Source of the DNA: Rickettsia tillamookensis
Lineage (GTDB): Bacteria > Pseudomonadota > Alphaproteobacteria > Rickettsiales > Rickettsiaceae
Assembly: GCF_016743795.2 (NCBI RefSeq)
Contig: NZ_CP060138.2
Coordinates: 868,001 to 932,000 of the forward strand
Length of the DNA: 64,000 nucleotides
Reading direction: 5' to 3'
Part shown: one piece after another, positions 17,963 through 26,533 of the stretch
Layout: every line of letters begins with the position of its first letter
How positions within the stretch are numbered: the first letter of the stretch is position 1
The notes under the pieces: generated by a model
Told to the model about the DNA's origin: nothing
The model's database searches: none
What the model saw: only the letters and a program-made list of their open reading frames with translations
Translations under genes and position numbers: made by a program

Positions 17963-19474
17963 CTAACTATCCTTTAATTCACTATGCTGTCTAGCAGTTT
18001 TAATCAGTAATTTAATATTTTCGTCCGTTATATTAGAATTTGGAGCTAAATTTTTAAATTCATTTACGCTCATCTCTCCTAAATCTTCTATGGTCTTTAT
18101 ACCATATTCGGCAAATTTTAATATTAATTCAAGCGGTAATTCTAATATATCTATTAATTCTTGCTCAACTCCTAGATCCTCTAGCTTTTTGATAATCTTT
18201 TCATTCTTAAGGTCGACGTAATTAATAGCTCGATTTTTGATCTCTACTGCAAGTTCTTCCTCAAAGCCTTCGATTCTTGTTAAAGTACTAATCTCACTAC
18301 TAGCAATTTGTTCTACTGAATTAAATCCCGTTACTGATAAAAGCTGACCTATAACCTCTTCAACATCTAAAGCTTCCATAAATAATTCTGTAGAATTTAC
18401 GAATTCTTCATTTCTCCTTGTTGATTCTTGCTCTTCAGTCATTATATCGATATTCCAACCTGTAAGCTTAGAAGCTAAACGAACATTCTGCCCTCTTCTA
18501 CCTATTGCAATACTTTGATTTTCTTGCGAAACTACTACTTCTACCTTATGCCTATCCTCATCAATCAAAATTTTTGTAATTTCCCCGGGTGCAAGCGGTG
18601 CAAGAGCATTAACTATAAACTGTGCAAGATCATTACTCCATAATACTATATCAATTTTCTCTCCGTTTAACTCATTTGTTACGGCTTTTACTCTATTACC
18701 TCTAATACCTACGCATGAGCCTACGGGATCTATACTACTATCCGAAGCAAATACCGCTATTTTTGCTTTTGAACCGGGATCACGTGCTACTGATTTTATT
18801 TGAATAATATCTTCAAGAATTTCAGGTACTTCTAGCTTAAATAGCTTAACCAGCATTTGGTTATCTACTCTAGACAAGAAAATCTGCGGTCCTTTTGTTT
18901 CTTGCCTTACATCCTGTACATATGCTTTTATACGATCATTAGGTTTAAAATTCTCACCCTTAATTAATTGATCTTTTTTTATTATTGCTTCAGCACGACT
19001 CAAGTCAACTATTATATCACCGTATTCTATTCTCTTAACTATCCCGTTTATAATTTCGCCTTTTCTATCTTTAAAGTCATGATATTGCTTTTCACGTTCA
19101 GCTTCTATAACACGTTGAGTTATAACTTGTTTTGCAGCTTGAGCCGATACTCTAGCATGATCAATAGGCGGTAAATATTCATATATCTCATCACCGATTT
19201 TAGCTTCCGGATTCTTTATTAAAGCTTCTTCAAGTGAGATTTGCGTTAAGTAATCTTCTACATCTTCTACTATTTTTAATATCCTTAAAAGATTTATCTC
19301 ACCGGTTTTCCTATTTATCTGAGCTTTAATATTATATTCATTACCGTATTTTTTTCGTCCTGCTACTTGTACCGCTTGTTCAACCGTTGAAATCAAAATT
19401 TCTTTTGATATTCCTTTCTCACGAGCTACAGAATCTATAATCTGTAAAATTTCTACATTACCTATATTAGACAT
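17963..19474 (-). CDS. nusA: Transcription termination/antitermination factor NusA
   Basis: 503 residues. The N-terminal RNA-polymerase-binding domain (EILQIIDSVAREKGISKE) is followed by an S1 domain (GEIINGIVKRIEYGDIIVDL), KH domains (DPVGSCVGIRGNRVKAV and IAIGRRGQNVRLASKLTGW), and two C-terminal acidic helical repeats around LEDLGVEQELIDILEL. NusA modulates pausing, termination and antitermination. It is the middle gene of rimP-nusA-infB. A palindromic repeat lies before it and another after it. Confidence 0.97.
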   Translation of the reverse strand: MSNIGNVEILQIIDSVAREKGISKEILISTVEQAVQVAGRKKYGNEYNIKAQINRKTGEINLLRILKIVEDVEDYLTQISLEEALIKNPEAKIGDEIYEYLPPIDHARVSAQAAKQVITQRVIEAEREKQYHDFKDRKGEIINGIVKRIEYGDIIVDLSRAEAIIKKDQLIKGENFKPNDRIKAYVQDVRQETKGPQIFLSRVDNQMLVKLFKLEVPEILEDIIQIKSVARDPGSKAKIAVFASDSSIDPVGSCVGIRGNRVKAVTNELNGEKIDIVLWSNDLAQFIVNALAPLAPGEITKILIDEDRHKVEVVVSQENQSIAIGRRGQNVRLASKLTGWNIDIMTEEQESTRRNEEFVNSTELFMEALDVEEVIGQLLSVTGFNSVEQIASSEISTLTRIEGFEEELAVEIKNRAINYVDLKNEKIIKKLEDLGVEQELIDILELPLELILKFAEYGIKTIEDLGEMSVNEFKNLAPNSNITDENIKLLIKTARQHSELKDS

Positions 19475-19493
19475 ACATTATCTCTTATTGCTT

Positions 19494-19590
19494 TAGGTTC
19501 TTGCGTACAATTTCTAAAAAGATTTAATTTTGGTTATTTTTTTAAAATACCTCAAAATAGCCAATCAATTAGAAACTTTCACAGAACCTA
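19494..19590. repeat. TAGGTTCTTGCGTAC palindromic repeat overlapping the rimP stop
   Basis: The left arm TAGGTTCTTGCGTACAATTT and right arm TTAGAAACTTTCACAGAACCTA form an imperfect inverted repeat, with AAAATACC/ATTTT pairing inside. A longer, better-matched relative is at 54148-54317. The right arm encodes the last eight residues and stop of rimP. Confidence 0.6.
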
Positions 19591-20065
19591 GTAATTTTTT
19601 AAATACTTCTTCAGTTAAAACTAGATTAGCATTTTTAATTAAATCATAATCAATTAGTACTTCTTGTTCTTCACATTTTAAATATATTTTATTATTTTCG
19701 GCTTTAATTATTTTACCCTGATAACGAGTTTTGCCGTTCAATAATTCTTTAAGTTTGATTTTAACTTCTCTTCCTAAAAATCTATTATAATTTTCAAACT
19801 TTACTAACGGACGTTCAAGACCGCTTGATGCTACCTCTAAAGAATATGCATCTTCTATTAAATCTTCAACATCTAGAATAGCGGAGATAGTCCTACTTGC
19901 TTTAGTACAATCTTCCACAGATATTTTTTCACCGTTTAAGCTATCAATTAATATCTCGACTACTTTAGGGTTAACCCCTTTAAACTTAACAAGGACTAAC
20001 TCAAATCCCATATCCGTCAAGGATTCTTCTATTACGTTTGTTATTTGTTGTTCAATAGTTTGCAT
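19565..20065 (-). CDS. rimP: Ribosome maturation factor RimP
   Basis: 166 residues. The N-terminal domain has [15 protein letters not shown] and the family signature [19 protein letters not shown], then [12 protein letters not shown]. The C-terminal SH3-like domain follows. RimP helps assemble the 30S subunit, in keeping with its place upstream of nusA and infB. Its 3' end runs into a palindromic repeat, so the final residues SVKVSN may have been reshaped. A terminator just upstream separates it from the flavohaemoglobin-like gene. Confidence 0.93.
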   Translation of the reverse strand: MQTIEQQITNVIEESLTDMGFELVLVKFKGVNPKVVEILIDSLNGEKISVEDCTKASRTISAILDVEDLIEDAYSLEVASSGLERPLVKFENYNRFLGREVKIKLKELLNGKTRYQGKIIKAENNKIYLKCEEQEVLIDYDLIKNANLVLTEEVFKKLLGSVKVSN

Positions 20066-20081
20066 ATTTGACGTTTATAAC

Positions 20082-20105
20082 AAAAAAGGTGGGATAAACC
20101 CACCT
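20082..20105 (-). terminator. Rho-independent terminator after the flavohaemoglobin-like gene
   Basis: On the minus strand a perfect 7-bp stem (AGGTGGG/CCCACCT) with a 5-base loop is followed by a run of five or more T. It sits 87 bases past the stop at 20192 and before rimP, so it ends the upstream transcript and insulates the rimP operon. Confidence 0.75.
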
Positions 20106-20191
20106 ATCTATAATTTTTATAATGCTTATCCGTAACGAAAATACACTAATTAGAATATATAAGCAATATTTAACTTTATATTTTTGTAAAA

Positions 20192-21517
20192 CTACATATT
20201 TATAAATGGGCAAATACTTGATAACCCCTCTTGTCCGCTTAGAGATGGATCATAGTCTCCTCCTGATGAACAAAATTCTTCTATATGAATCTGAGTATAC
20301 ATAACCCCCATTTTCTCTTCTAATATATGTTGCACATGATTGTTAAAAGAATGAGGACCGCAAATTTCATAGATTTCGCCTTTTAACATGCCTAATAAAA
20401 ATTCTTCAGCTATTCTACCGGTATGATAATGTATATTATCGTTCTCATTAATATTATTATAACTATCTTGAGTATAAAATTTATCATAGTGAATTTCAGT
20501 ATCGCATATTGCTGCAATATCAGTTAATTTTTTTACAGCTGCATCTAATTGAAATGTGTCACTGTTTTTATTTTTAGTAGAGTGAATAATGTGAATAACG
20601 GCGGGAAGCTTAACATTTTCTTCATTTGTTATACTATTAATTCTAGAAATAGAATGACTTTCTCCCGACCCGCCGCTTATAAGAACAAGATCTTTATTGT
20701 TTTCTATACCCGATTCAATATACGAAGGATGTACTTTTACCAGCTGATTTTCAGAATCAAATAGATAATTTGTTACAGTTCCATTAGGATTTTTCTTTAT
20801 TAGACATTCATAATAATAACCTTCTTCATCATGACCGGTTTTTATAACTGTAAATTCACTGTATTTTTCTCCTACTTTAACAGTAATAACCTGCCCATGT
20901 TTATGCGGTATTACTTTTTGTTCATTTTGTCTATAAAATTTTATTTTTGCTGTATTTTTATCAGCACTTTCTATTTCAATTTTTATTTTATGACTTTCAA
21001 AACTCTCTATATTATACTTTTCTTTTAATTCATCATATTGCTTCTTTTCAGCACCTACAAAATGCTTTCCTACTATATTTAATATTTCCGTTACCAGCTT
21101 GTTACCCTCATCTACATTTGATATAAGCACTTCAGCAACAGGTTGATATAACTCTGAAGGAATATTACGCCCTACATGTATACCGACAATTTTTGATACC
21201 GCATTTTTAAATTTATGATCATTCTCTAATGCTGATTGGATTACTTCTAAAAGATCTACTTCATCTGTTTCACTATATGAACTTAAAACCTTTAGAATAC
21301 TACTGCCGGTAAGATTTAAAAAATTTTTCATTGCATTTGGCTGTATTCCTTTCTCAGGTTTTTCAGTATTAAAACTATTACTATTAAAAAATTCATTTAC
21401 CACTGCTTCATATTTAGTTGCTAAATTTCCATAAAAATTTAAAGATTTAGTAATATCAAAATTCTTAAATAGCTCAGCAGCTTTTCTTATTTCTTTCACT
21501 ATAGTTGTTCTAGACAT
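20192..21517 (-). CDS. Divergent flavohaemoglobin-like protein (Hmp family)
   Basis: 441 residues; start ATG at 21517 with an AAGGAG site. I recognise a distant Hmp architecture. In the globin part, Tyr29 (SLNFYGNLATK) aligns with the distal Tyr29 of E. coli Hmp. His114 (VGIHVGRNI) and Tyr124 (ELYQPVAEV) keep the His85/Tyr95 spacing. The reductase part keeps NGTVTNYLF, VLISGGSGES, ICGPHSF and IHIEEF. However, the FAD motif RxYS is replaced by SEFTV, the NAD motif GVGxTP by GSGESH, and the position of Glu137 is Lys. Hmp converts NO to nitrate; whether this protein still binds haem or flavin is uncertain. It is divergent from nsrR with a shared operator. Confidence 0.7.
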   Translation of the reverse strand: MSRTTIVKEIRKAAELFKNFDITKSLNFYGNLATKYEAVVNEFFNSNSFNTEKPEKGIQPNAMKNFLNLTGSSILKVLSSYSETDEVDLLEVIQSALENDHKFKNAVSKIVGIHVGRNIPSELYQPVAEVLISNVDEGNKLVTEILNIVGKHFVGAEKKQYDELKEKYNIESFESHKIKIEIESADKNTAKIKFYRQNEQKVIPHKHGQVITVKVGEKYSEFTVIKTGHDEEGYYYECLIKKNPNGTVTNYLFDSENQLVKVHPSYIESGIENNKDLVLISGGSGESHSISRINSITNEENVKLPAVIHIIHSTKNKNSDTFQLDAAVKKLTDIAAICDTEIHYDKFYTQDSYNNINENDNIHYHTGRIAEEFLLGMLKGEIYEICGPHSFNNHVQHILEEKMGVMYTQIHIEEFCSSGGDYDPSLSGQEGLSSICPFINM

Positions 21518-21555
21518 AATAACTCCTTTTTTAATAATATAAATTTGAAACTTGT

Positions 21556-21582
21556 ATAATATGTATTTAAAATACATATTAT
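21556..21582. promoter_or_regulatory. NsrR-type operator (13-1-13 perfect palindrome)
   Basis: Arms ATAATATGTATTT and AAATACATATTAT flank a single A. This agrees with the published NsrR consensus of the form AnATGyATTT-n-AAATrCATnT. It lies in the 126-bp gap between the divergent flavohaemoglobin-like gene and nsrR. TATAAT hexamers fall on its outer edges on both strands, so binding would block both genes. Confidence 0.8.
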
Positions 21583-21643
21583 AGTAACTAGACTTATATA
21601 GACGTTTTTTTGTATATTCAAGGTAAAAATAAATAAAATTTTT

Positions 21644-22072
21644 ATGCAGTTAACAAGTTTTACTGACTACGGATTACGTAGCCTTATATATCTTGCTTCA
21701 AAACCGGAAAGAGTTTGTAGTGTAAAAGAGATATCAGAGTACTATAGTATTTCCCTTAATCATTTGGTAAAAGTGATCCACAGATTAGCACAATTAGGAT
21801 ATATTAATAGTAGTAAAGGAAAAGGAGGAGGAATTAAGCTAGCATTTAGCCCTTCTTCCATGAAATTGGGAGATATAATAGAAAAATTAGAACCTAATAT
21901 GGATATAGTAGAATGTTTCAATAAAAATACTAATAGCTGTAGAATTACAAATTCATGCCAATTTAAACATTTTATTAAAGAGGCAAGTGAAGCATTTATA
22001 AAAACATTGAATAATTATACATTAGAAGATGCAATGATTACTAAAACAATTCAAATTAAGGATAAAAAATAA
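21644..22072 (+). CDS. nsrR: Rrf2-family nitric-oxide-sensing repressor NsrR
   Basis: 142 residues. The N-terminus MQLTSFTDYGLRSLIYLA is nearly the NsrR consensus. The winged helix includes SLNHLVKVIHRLAQLGYI and GKGGGIKLAF. Three cysteines at residues 91, 99 and 105 (VECFN, NSCRI, NSCQF) match the iron-sulphur cluster ligands of NsrR, though the first spacing is longer than in E. coli. NsrR loses DNA binding when NO destroys its cluster. The perfect palindrome upstream and the divergent Hmp-like gene support this role. Its end overlaps the end of tlyA by 17 bases. Confidence 0.85.
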   Translation: MQLTSFTDYGLRSLIYLASKPERVCSVKEISEYYSISLNHLVKVIHRLAQLGYINSSKGKGGGIKLAFSPSSMKLGDIIEKLEPNMDIVECFNKNTNSCRITNSCQFKHFIKEASEAFIKTLNNYTLEDAMITKTIQIKDKK

Positions 22073-22814
22073 CCGTTTTTCTTTTTCCGCATATTAAAAA
22101 CTCCTTATTCCCTTTAGCTCCTAGTATTGGACTTTCTATTATACCGAATATTTTAAAATTATGCTCTTTTTCAAGCCAATCTTTGATCTTATCGCATACT
22201 TTTTGATGTAAGAGAGGATTTTTAATAATTCCCCCCTGCTCTACTTCATGCTTTTCGACCTCAAACTGCGGTTTTATTAAAGCAATAAGCATGCAATCTT
22301 CTTTAGCTAAATTTAGTGAAGTCGGTAATATAGTAGTTAAACTAATAAAGCTGGCATCACAAACAATTAAATCAGGCTTCATTGTTATTTGCTTATCGGT
22401 TAAATATCGTGCATTAGTCTTCTCAAGCACTTTAATTTGTGGATTGTCCCGTAATTTAGGATGAAGTTCGCCATAACCGACATCTACGGCAAAAATTAAT
22501 TTTGCTTTACGCTCAAGTAACATTTCGGTAAAACCGCCGGTGCTACTACCTATATCAATACAAACTAAATTTTCAGGATCAATTTTAAAATAATCCAAAG
22601 CAGCAATTAATTTTAATGCACCTCTTGAAACATAGTTATGCTTCGGTAGCTTTACCTTGATATCGTTGTCATTTATATTAACCTGTATCCCAGGCTTAAT
22701 TAACTGCTCATGCTTATTATGTACTTTACCTTGGATAATCAAGCTTCGTGCTATAGTAATATCTGTTACAAAACCTTTTTGCAGCAAATATTCATCAAGC
22801 CTTATTTTGGTCAT
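22056..22814 (-). CDS. tlyA: TlyA-family rRNA methyltransferase (S4 plus FtsJ domains)
   Basis: 252 residues. The N-terminal S4 domain (TKIRLDEYLLQKGFVTDITI) is followed by an FtsJ-like SAM domain with YVSRGALKLIAALDYF, the SAM site CIDIGSSTGGFTEMLL and the region DLIVCDASFISL. The family methylates ribose in 16S/23S rRNA; the name haemolysin A is historical. It lies 18 bases downstream of tyrS on the same strand. Confidence 0.9.
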   Translation of the reverse strand: MTKIRLDEYLLQKGFVTDITIARSLIIQGKVHNKHEQLIKPGIQVNINDNDIKVKLPKHNYVSRGALKLIAALDYFKIDPENLVCIDIGSSTGGFTEMLLERKAKLIFAVDVGYGELHPKLRDNPQIKVLEKTNARYLTDKQITMKPDLIVCDASFISLTTILPTSLNLAKEDCMLIALIKPQFEVEKHEVEQGGIIKNPLLHQKVCDKIKDWLEKEHNFKIFGIIESPILGAKGNKEFLICGKRKTVIFYP

Positions 22815-22832
22815 AATAATAAACTAAAGCTC

Positions 22833-24068
22833 TCAAACCCTAACTAATATATGTCTTTTTTTGCCGGCAGAGAGTTTTATAACATTTTTATCAAGTAGGA
22901 AAGTAGTATTAATTATCATATTCTCATCTGTAACTAGCTCATCATTTATTTTAGCACCATTCCCTCTTATAAGTTTGCGTGCTTCTGATTTAGAGCTAGC
23001 AAGACCTGCTTCATGAAATAACTCATACGCATTAATACCAGCTTGCAATACTTCCTGCTCTAAAACAACGGTAGGTAAATTTTCATCGATTTGCCCTTCT
23101 TCAAATATCTTTACCGCAGTTTCTAGGGCTGATTTTGCTGCCTGCTCTGAATGACAAAGCTTAGTTAGCTCATAAGCAAGCTGTTTTTTAGCTGCATTAA
23201 TATCTTCAGCCGCTAAACTCTCAAATTTTGTAAATTCTTCACGAGTTAACTCGCTATATAATTTAGCGAATCTAATTACGTCGGCATCTTCACAATTACG
23301 CCAATATTGGTAATAATCATACGGGCTTAGCAAATCTTCATTAAGCCATACTGCTCCCGCCGCAGTTTTACCCATTTTAGCACCGGAAGCGGTCGTAAGT
23401 AGTGGCGTCGTCATACCGAATACTTCTTTACCGCTTATTTTACGAGTTAAATCCGCTCCCATTACGATATTGCCCCACTGATCGCTACCGCCAAGTTGCA
23501 AGCTGCAATTATAATGCTTACTTAAATAGTAAAAATCATAGGCTTGCAACAACATATAGTTAAACTCTAAAAAGCTTAAATGCTGCTCACGCTCAAGCCT
23601 TAGTTTGACCGAATCCATAGTTAGCATACGGTTGATCGAAAAATGAACGCCAAAATCTCTTAGGAAATCTAGATAATTGAGCGAATCTAACCATTCTGCA
23701 TTATCAAGCATTATAGCATCACTTTCACCATCACCGAATTTGATAAATTTTGACAATGACTTTTTTATACCTTCAGCATTTTTAGCTATATTCTCTTTCG
23801 TCAAAGCTTTACGGGCTTCATCTTTACCTGAAGGGTCACCGATTTTACTTGTACCGCCGCCGATAATTACAATAGGCTTATGCCCATGTTGCTGAAGTAA
23901 ACGCAATATCATTATCTGCATTAAACTACCTATGTGAAGCGATGTAGCAGTACAATCAAAGCCTATATAAGCGGCTATTTTTGTTTCTTTCGTTATAGCA
24001 GTTAATTGATCCAAATCGGTACATTGATGGAAATATCCTTTGTTTATAAATTCTTCTATAAAACTCAT
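22833..24068 (-). CDS. tyrS: Tyrosyl-tRNA synthetase
   Basis: 411 residues. The class I HIGH motif appears as HIGSL, the KMSKS loop as [11 protein letters not shown], and tyrosine recognition residues in [16 protein letters not shown]-terminal S4-like domain ([19 protein letters not shown]) completes the protein. It charges tRNA-Tyr. The lengths of all domains are standard. It precedes tlyA on the same strand. Confidence 0.97.
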   Translation of the reverse strand: MSFIEEFINKGYFHQCTDLDQLTAITKETKIAAYIGFDCTATSLHIGSLMQIMILRLLQQHGHKPIVIIGGGTSKIGDPSGKDEARKALTKENIAKNAEGIKKSLSKFIKFGDGESDAIMLDNAEWLDSLNYLDFLRDFGVHFSINRMLTMDSVKLRLEREQHLSFLEFNYMLLQAYDFYYLSKHYNCSLQLGGSDQWGNIVMGADLTRKISGKEVFGMTTPLLTTASGAKMGKTAAGAVWLNEDLLSPYDYYQYWRNCEDADVIRFAKLYSELTREEFTKFESLAAEDINAAKKQLAYELTKLCHSEQAAKSALETAVKIFEEGQIDENLPTVVLEQEVLQAGINAYELFHEAGLASSKSEARKLIRGNGAKINDELVTDENMIINTTFLLDKNVIKLSAGKKRHILVRV

Positions 24069-24085
24069 ATATTATTTCTTATTTT

Positions 24086-24241
24086 TTAAAAATTCTTCTT
24101 GTTTTTTTTGTTAGTCATTTTCCTTACATGTATTTTTGCAGCTTTTTGCAATAAATCTATTTCACTTTTATCATCAATTTCTTGCTGCTTTTCAAAATTA
24201 TCTTCAATATCTTGTTCATAAGGATCTAGTTTGATACTCAT
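24086..24241 (-). CDS. Small antitoxin-like hypothetical protein
   Basis: 51 residues from the ATG at 24241. The start SIKLDPYEQDIEDNFEKQQE resembles the short acidic N-terminus of small antitoxin-like proteins in which LD-x-(Y/E)-EQ is followed by a helix. The C-terminus is Lys-rich. No toxin gene adjoins. It lies 17 bases before tyrS on the same strand, so it could be cotranscribed. Assignment is tentative. Confidence 0.45.
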   Translation of the reverse strand: MSIKLDPYEQDIEDNFEKQQEIDDKSEIDLLQKAAKIHVRKMTNKKNKKNF

Positions 24242-24366
24242 AATACAGCCATTTTCAATATTTAGTTTATTATAAAGCATGTAAAGACTTTGTCTATAGT
24301 TGATATATTAGATTATCCTGCGGATGGTTCTAAATGGGTACATTGGATTTTATGAAAGAAATTTAT

Positions 24367-25233
24367 TTAATCTATTTTTAGTTCTCTTTGCATCATAGGA
24401 AGTAAAATATAAATAAAAACAGGTAATAAAGCAAATTTAAGCAAAAGTGTAAAATTAAATAATATTGCTGGATTTTTTATTATAGGAAAAGTTTTATAAA
24501 AAAAGAATAACATCGTGAAACTAATAATTATCCCTATAGTTTTTTGAGCATTATTTAAGGTCAAATCAGAATTATATTTAAAGCAAATATATATGATACC
24601 ATAACTTGCTAAAGTGCCTATCGGTAATAAAAGCAGTAAAGGGAAAGAATCAGCTTTCCATAAAAAGAAACATATACCTATCACAAAAGCCAATATACAA
24701 TAATAAGATTTAGCACTATTTTCCCATCTACTTATTTGTGCTTGCATAAAATTACTTCTATAAACTAAAACAATTAATACTCCAAAAATCATACCGCCTA
24801 TAACATCATATATACTATGTACTCCAAGATATAGGCGTGAAAGCATAATATTAATAATCATTGCGATAGATATTATTTTTAACGTTTTTGAATTAAATGA
24901 CAAAAATATTATCATAAAGAAAACAGTAGCTACCTGTACATCCCCACTAGGAAAACCAAATGATCCATCGTTAATAGGTAACATATGTAATGTACTAGGC
25001 GGGCGAGGAATAGAAAAAGTCTTTTTAATAATAACATTCAATAATGTTGCAAATGATATAAGCCAGCCTAAATCTAAAAATAATCTATTCCTTGGATTTA
25101 ACCAATAGGCAATCGCAATAATTGTAATGTAAAAATAATCACTAGCGAAAAAAGGAAATATTTTAAACCAGCTAGTTAACATTTCGCTTCTAAAACTTAA
25201 TATCCATTCAGGCTCTAGTGTAAATAACGTCAT
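24367..25233 (-). CDS. PAP2-superfamily membrane phosphatase with altered second motif
   Basis: 288 residues with about eight hydrophobic segments. The three PAP2 motifs are present: KKTFSIPRP, FPSGDVQ, and SRLYLGVHSIYDVIGG. The family hydrolyses lipid phosphates such as undecaprenyl pyrophosphate or phosphatidic acid. Motif 2 normally reads PSGH, and the His acts as general acid; here it is Asp, so activity may be altered. A C-terminal extension of several membrane segments is present. A second PAP2 protein is encoded at 39872. Confidence 0.8.
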   Translation of the reverse strand: MTLFTLEPEWILSFRSEMLTSWFKIFPFFASDYFYITIIAIAYWLNPRNRLFLDLGWLISFATLLNVIIKKTFSIPRPPSTLHMLPINDGSFGFPSGDVQVATVFFMIIFLSFNSKTLKIISIAMIINIMLSRLYLGVHSIYDVIGGMIFGVLIVLVYRSNFMQAQISRWENSAKSYYCILAFVIGICFFLWKADSFPLLLLLPIGTLASYGIIYICFKYNSDLTLNNAQKTIGIIISFTMLFFFYKTFPIIKNPAILFNFTLLLKFALLPVFIYILLPMMQRELKID

Positions 25234-25438
25234 TGCTTAAGGCTTATGGTTAAGTGGTATAGAAAAATTCTATCTCCAAAAAAATATCATATATATATTT
25301 CTTTTCTTTTAAAAGCGGTATTACATCCTCTTTTTAAAATAAGTTTAGAATTAATAAAAGTTTCTTATATAGTAAATAAATTATTAACAATATAGAGTAT
25401 CTTGAAAGTAACAGTTTAATATTTCTAACTAATATTTT

Positions 25439-25513
25439 AACTTAACTTAATTTTAATTAACTTGTTTGACTTGATAAATAATGGTTTAATACAATAACAG
25501 TCATTAAATATAG
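25439..25513 (+). promoter_or_regulatory. Conserved leader shared with the gene at 27514
   Basis: The segment containing TTAACTTAATTTTAATTAAC, then TTGTT and ending in ATAGGGG before the start, aligns along its length with 27419-27506. Both end in a TAGGGG ribosome-binding site. It suggests common regulation or duplication of promoter regions; no specific factor is recognisable. Confidence 0.5.
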
Positions 25514-25520
25514 GGGATTT

Positions 25521-25973
25521 ATGTCAATAGAAGATAAACACATTCTAAACAAGCCAACACGTAAGTGGAAAGAAACCAAAAAAGATTCGAAAAAGCCTTC
25601 TAAATCTCCTTTAAATCAACCAACAAAAAATTTAGCAGAACTAAAACCGTATAAAAGCTCTATTGAAACAGCTGTAGGTAGACAACCAACACCGGAACAA
25701 GAGCCAAACAAACCGCATCAAGGTTATGCAAGCTCTATTGAAACACCTGAAGTACCGGTCCCCCAAACAAAGCCTATTTCAACCAAACCTCCACAAGTCG
25801 TTGCAAAAAACTTAAATTTTGCTAGCAAGAATCCCGTTACGGCTATAGCACAAAAATTAATAAACAAATTTACGACAGGCAACCAACCAATACATAAAAC
25901 TAGACAATCCCCTACTCCATCAGCTAGCCCTACTAATAAATCAACTGGCAAAGGCCAGGGTAATAGTAGATAA
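25521..25973 (+). CDS. Pro/Lys-rich disordered hypothetical protein
   Basis: 150 residues, no family recognised. Low-complexity and probably unfolded. It contains two copies of a KSSIET/SSIETPE motif (near residues 45 and 72), and SPTPSASPTNKSTGKGQ near the end. There is no signal peptide or membrane segment. A related SSINTPE motif occurs in the 52309-51602 gene and a SSLQTPTP motif in the gene at 27514, so these may share a short linear motif. Function unknown. Confidence 0.6.
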   Translation: MSIEDKHILNKPTRKWKETKKDSKKPSKSPLNQPTKNLAELKPYKSSIETAVGRQPTPEQEPNKPHQGYASSIETPEVPVPQTKPISTKPPQVVAKNLNFASKNPVTAIAQKLINKFTTGNQPIHKTRQSPTPSASPTNKSTGKGQGNSR

Positions 25974-26009
25974 AATTTTTATTTTCTTATCCGATGTCAT
26001 ACCATGACT

Positions 26010-26250
26010 AATGTTGCCTGCGTGGATTAGTTTTCCGTCATTGCGAGCAGGCATTGTTGCGTGGATCAAAATCCCCTGTCATCCCGCGACTTGATCGCAG
26101 GATCCAGTTAAAAATACTAATTTATTAGTATTTTTATTTGTTTTACTGGATACCGTGGACAAGCCACGGTATGACAGCCAGCAGGTTTTCCGAGCCATGC
26201 AACAACGTCAATACCTCCTCGCAATGACGATTTGGCATCCATGCAATAAG
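26010..26250. repeat. Nested palindromic elements
   Basis: An inner TTAGTATTTTT-family element (26050-26206, GCATTGTTGCGTGGATC to GAGCCATGCAACAAC) lies inside a CGTCATTGCGAG element (26035-26229). That in turn is flanked by weaker outer arms (CTGCGTGGATTAG and TTTGGCATCCATGCA). It occupies most of the gap between 25973 and 26341. Confidence 0.75.
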
Positions 26251-26340
26251 CTCTTGCCCGTCTTAGCTAAGAATAACATCCGCAACCTATCAATAAGACC
26301 TTTTCACAGAAAAATCATCAATGTATTTTTAATCAAATAA

Positions 26341-26377
26341 GGAATTATTAATTTTTTAGTAATTTATTAATAATTCC
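26341..26377. promoter_or_regulatory. Inverted repeat just upstream of a promoter
   Basis: Perfect 12-bp arms GGAATTATTAAT and ATTAATAATTCC with a 13-base loop. It ends two bases before the TTGACA of the next promoter, so it may be an operator or a terminator of read-through. Confidence 0.55.
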
Positions 26378-26379
26378 TC

Positions 26380-26409
26380 TTGACATGTGACAGGTTATTA
26401 GTGTATAAT
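26380..26409 (+). promoter_or_regulatory. Sigma-70-type promoter
   Basis: TTGACA at 26380-26385 and TATAAT at 26404-26409 are separated by 18 bases, both exact consensus hexamers. The expected transcript start leaves a leader of roughly 115 bases before the ATG at 26534. Confidence 0.75.
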
Positions 26410-26533
26410 GCACCTTAAGGCAAAAAAGAAACTACTAACAACGCATTATAATATTTAGTCGGAATATATTAATTGATTATTACTTTCTTAACTAAATATT
26501 AAATTTAATCAAAATTTTTAAAGGGGATAAATT

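Noticed and set aside
21518..21577. Longer start for the flavohaemoglobin-like gene
   Set aside because: It would extend into the NsrR operator; the ATG at 21517 has a good AAGGAG site and aligns with the Hmp N-terminus.
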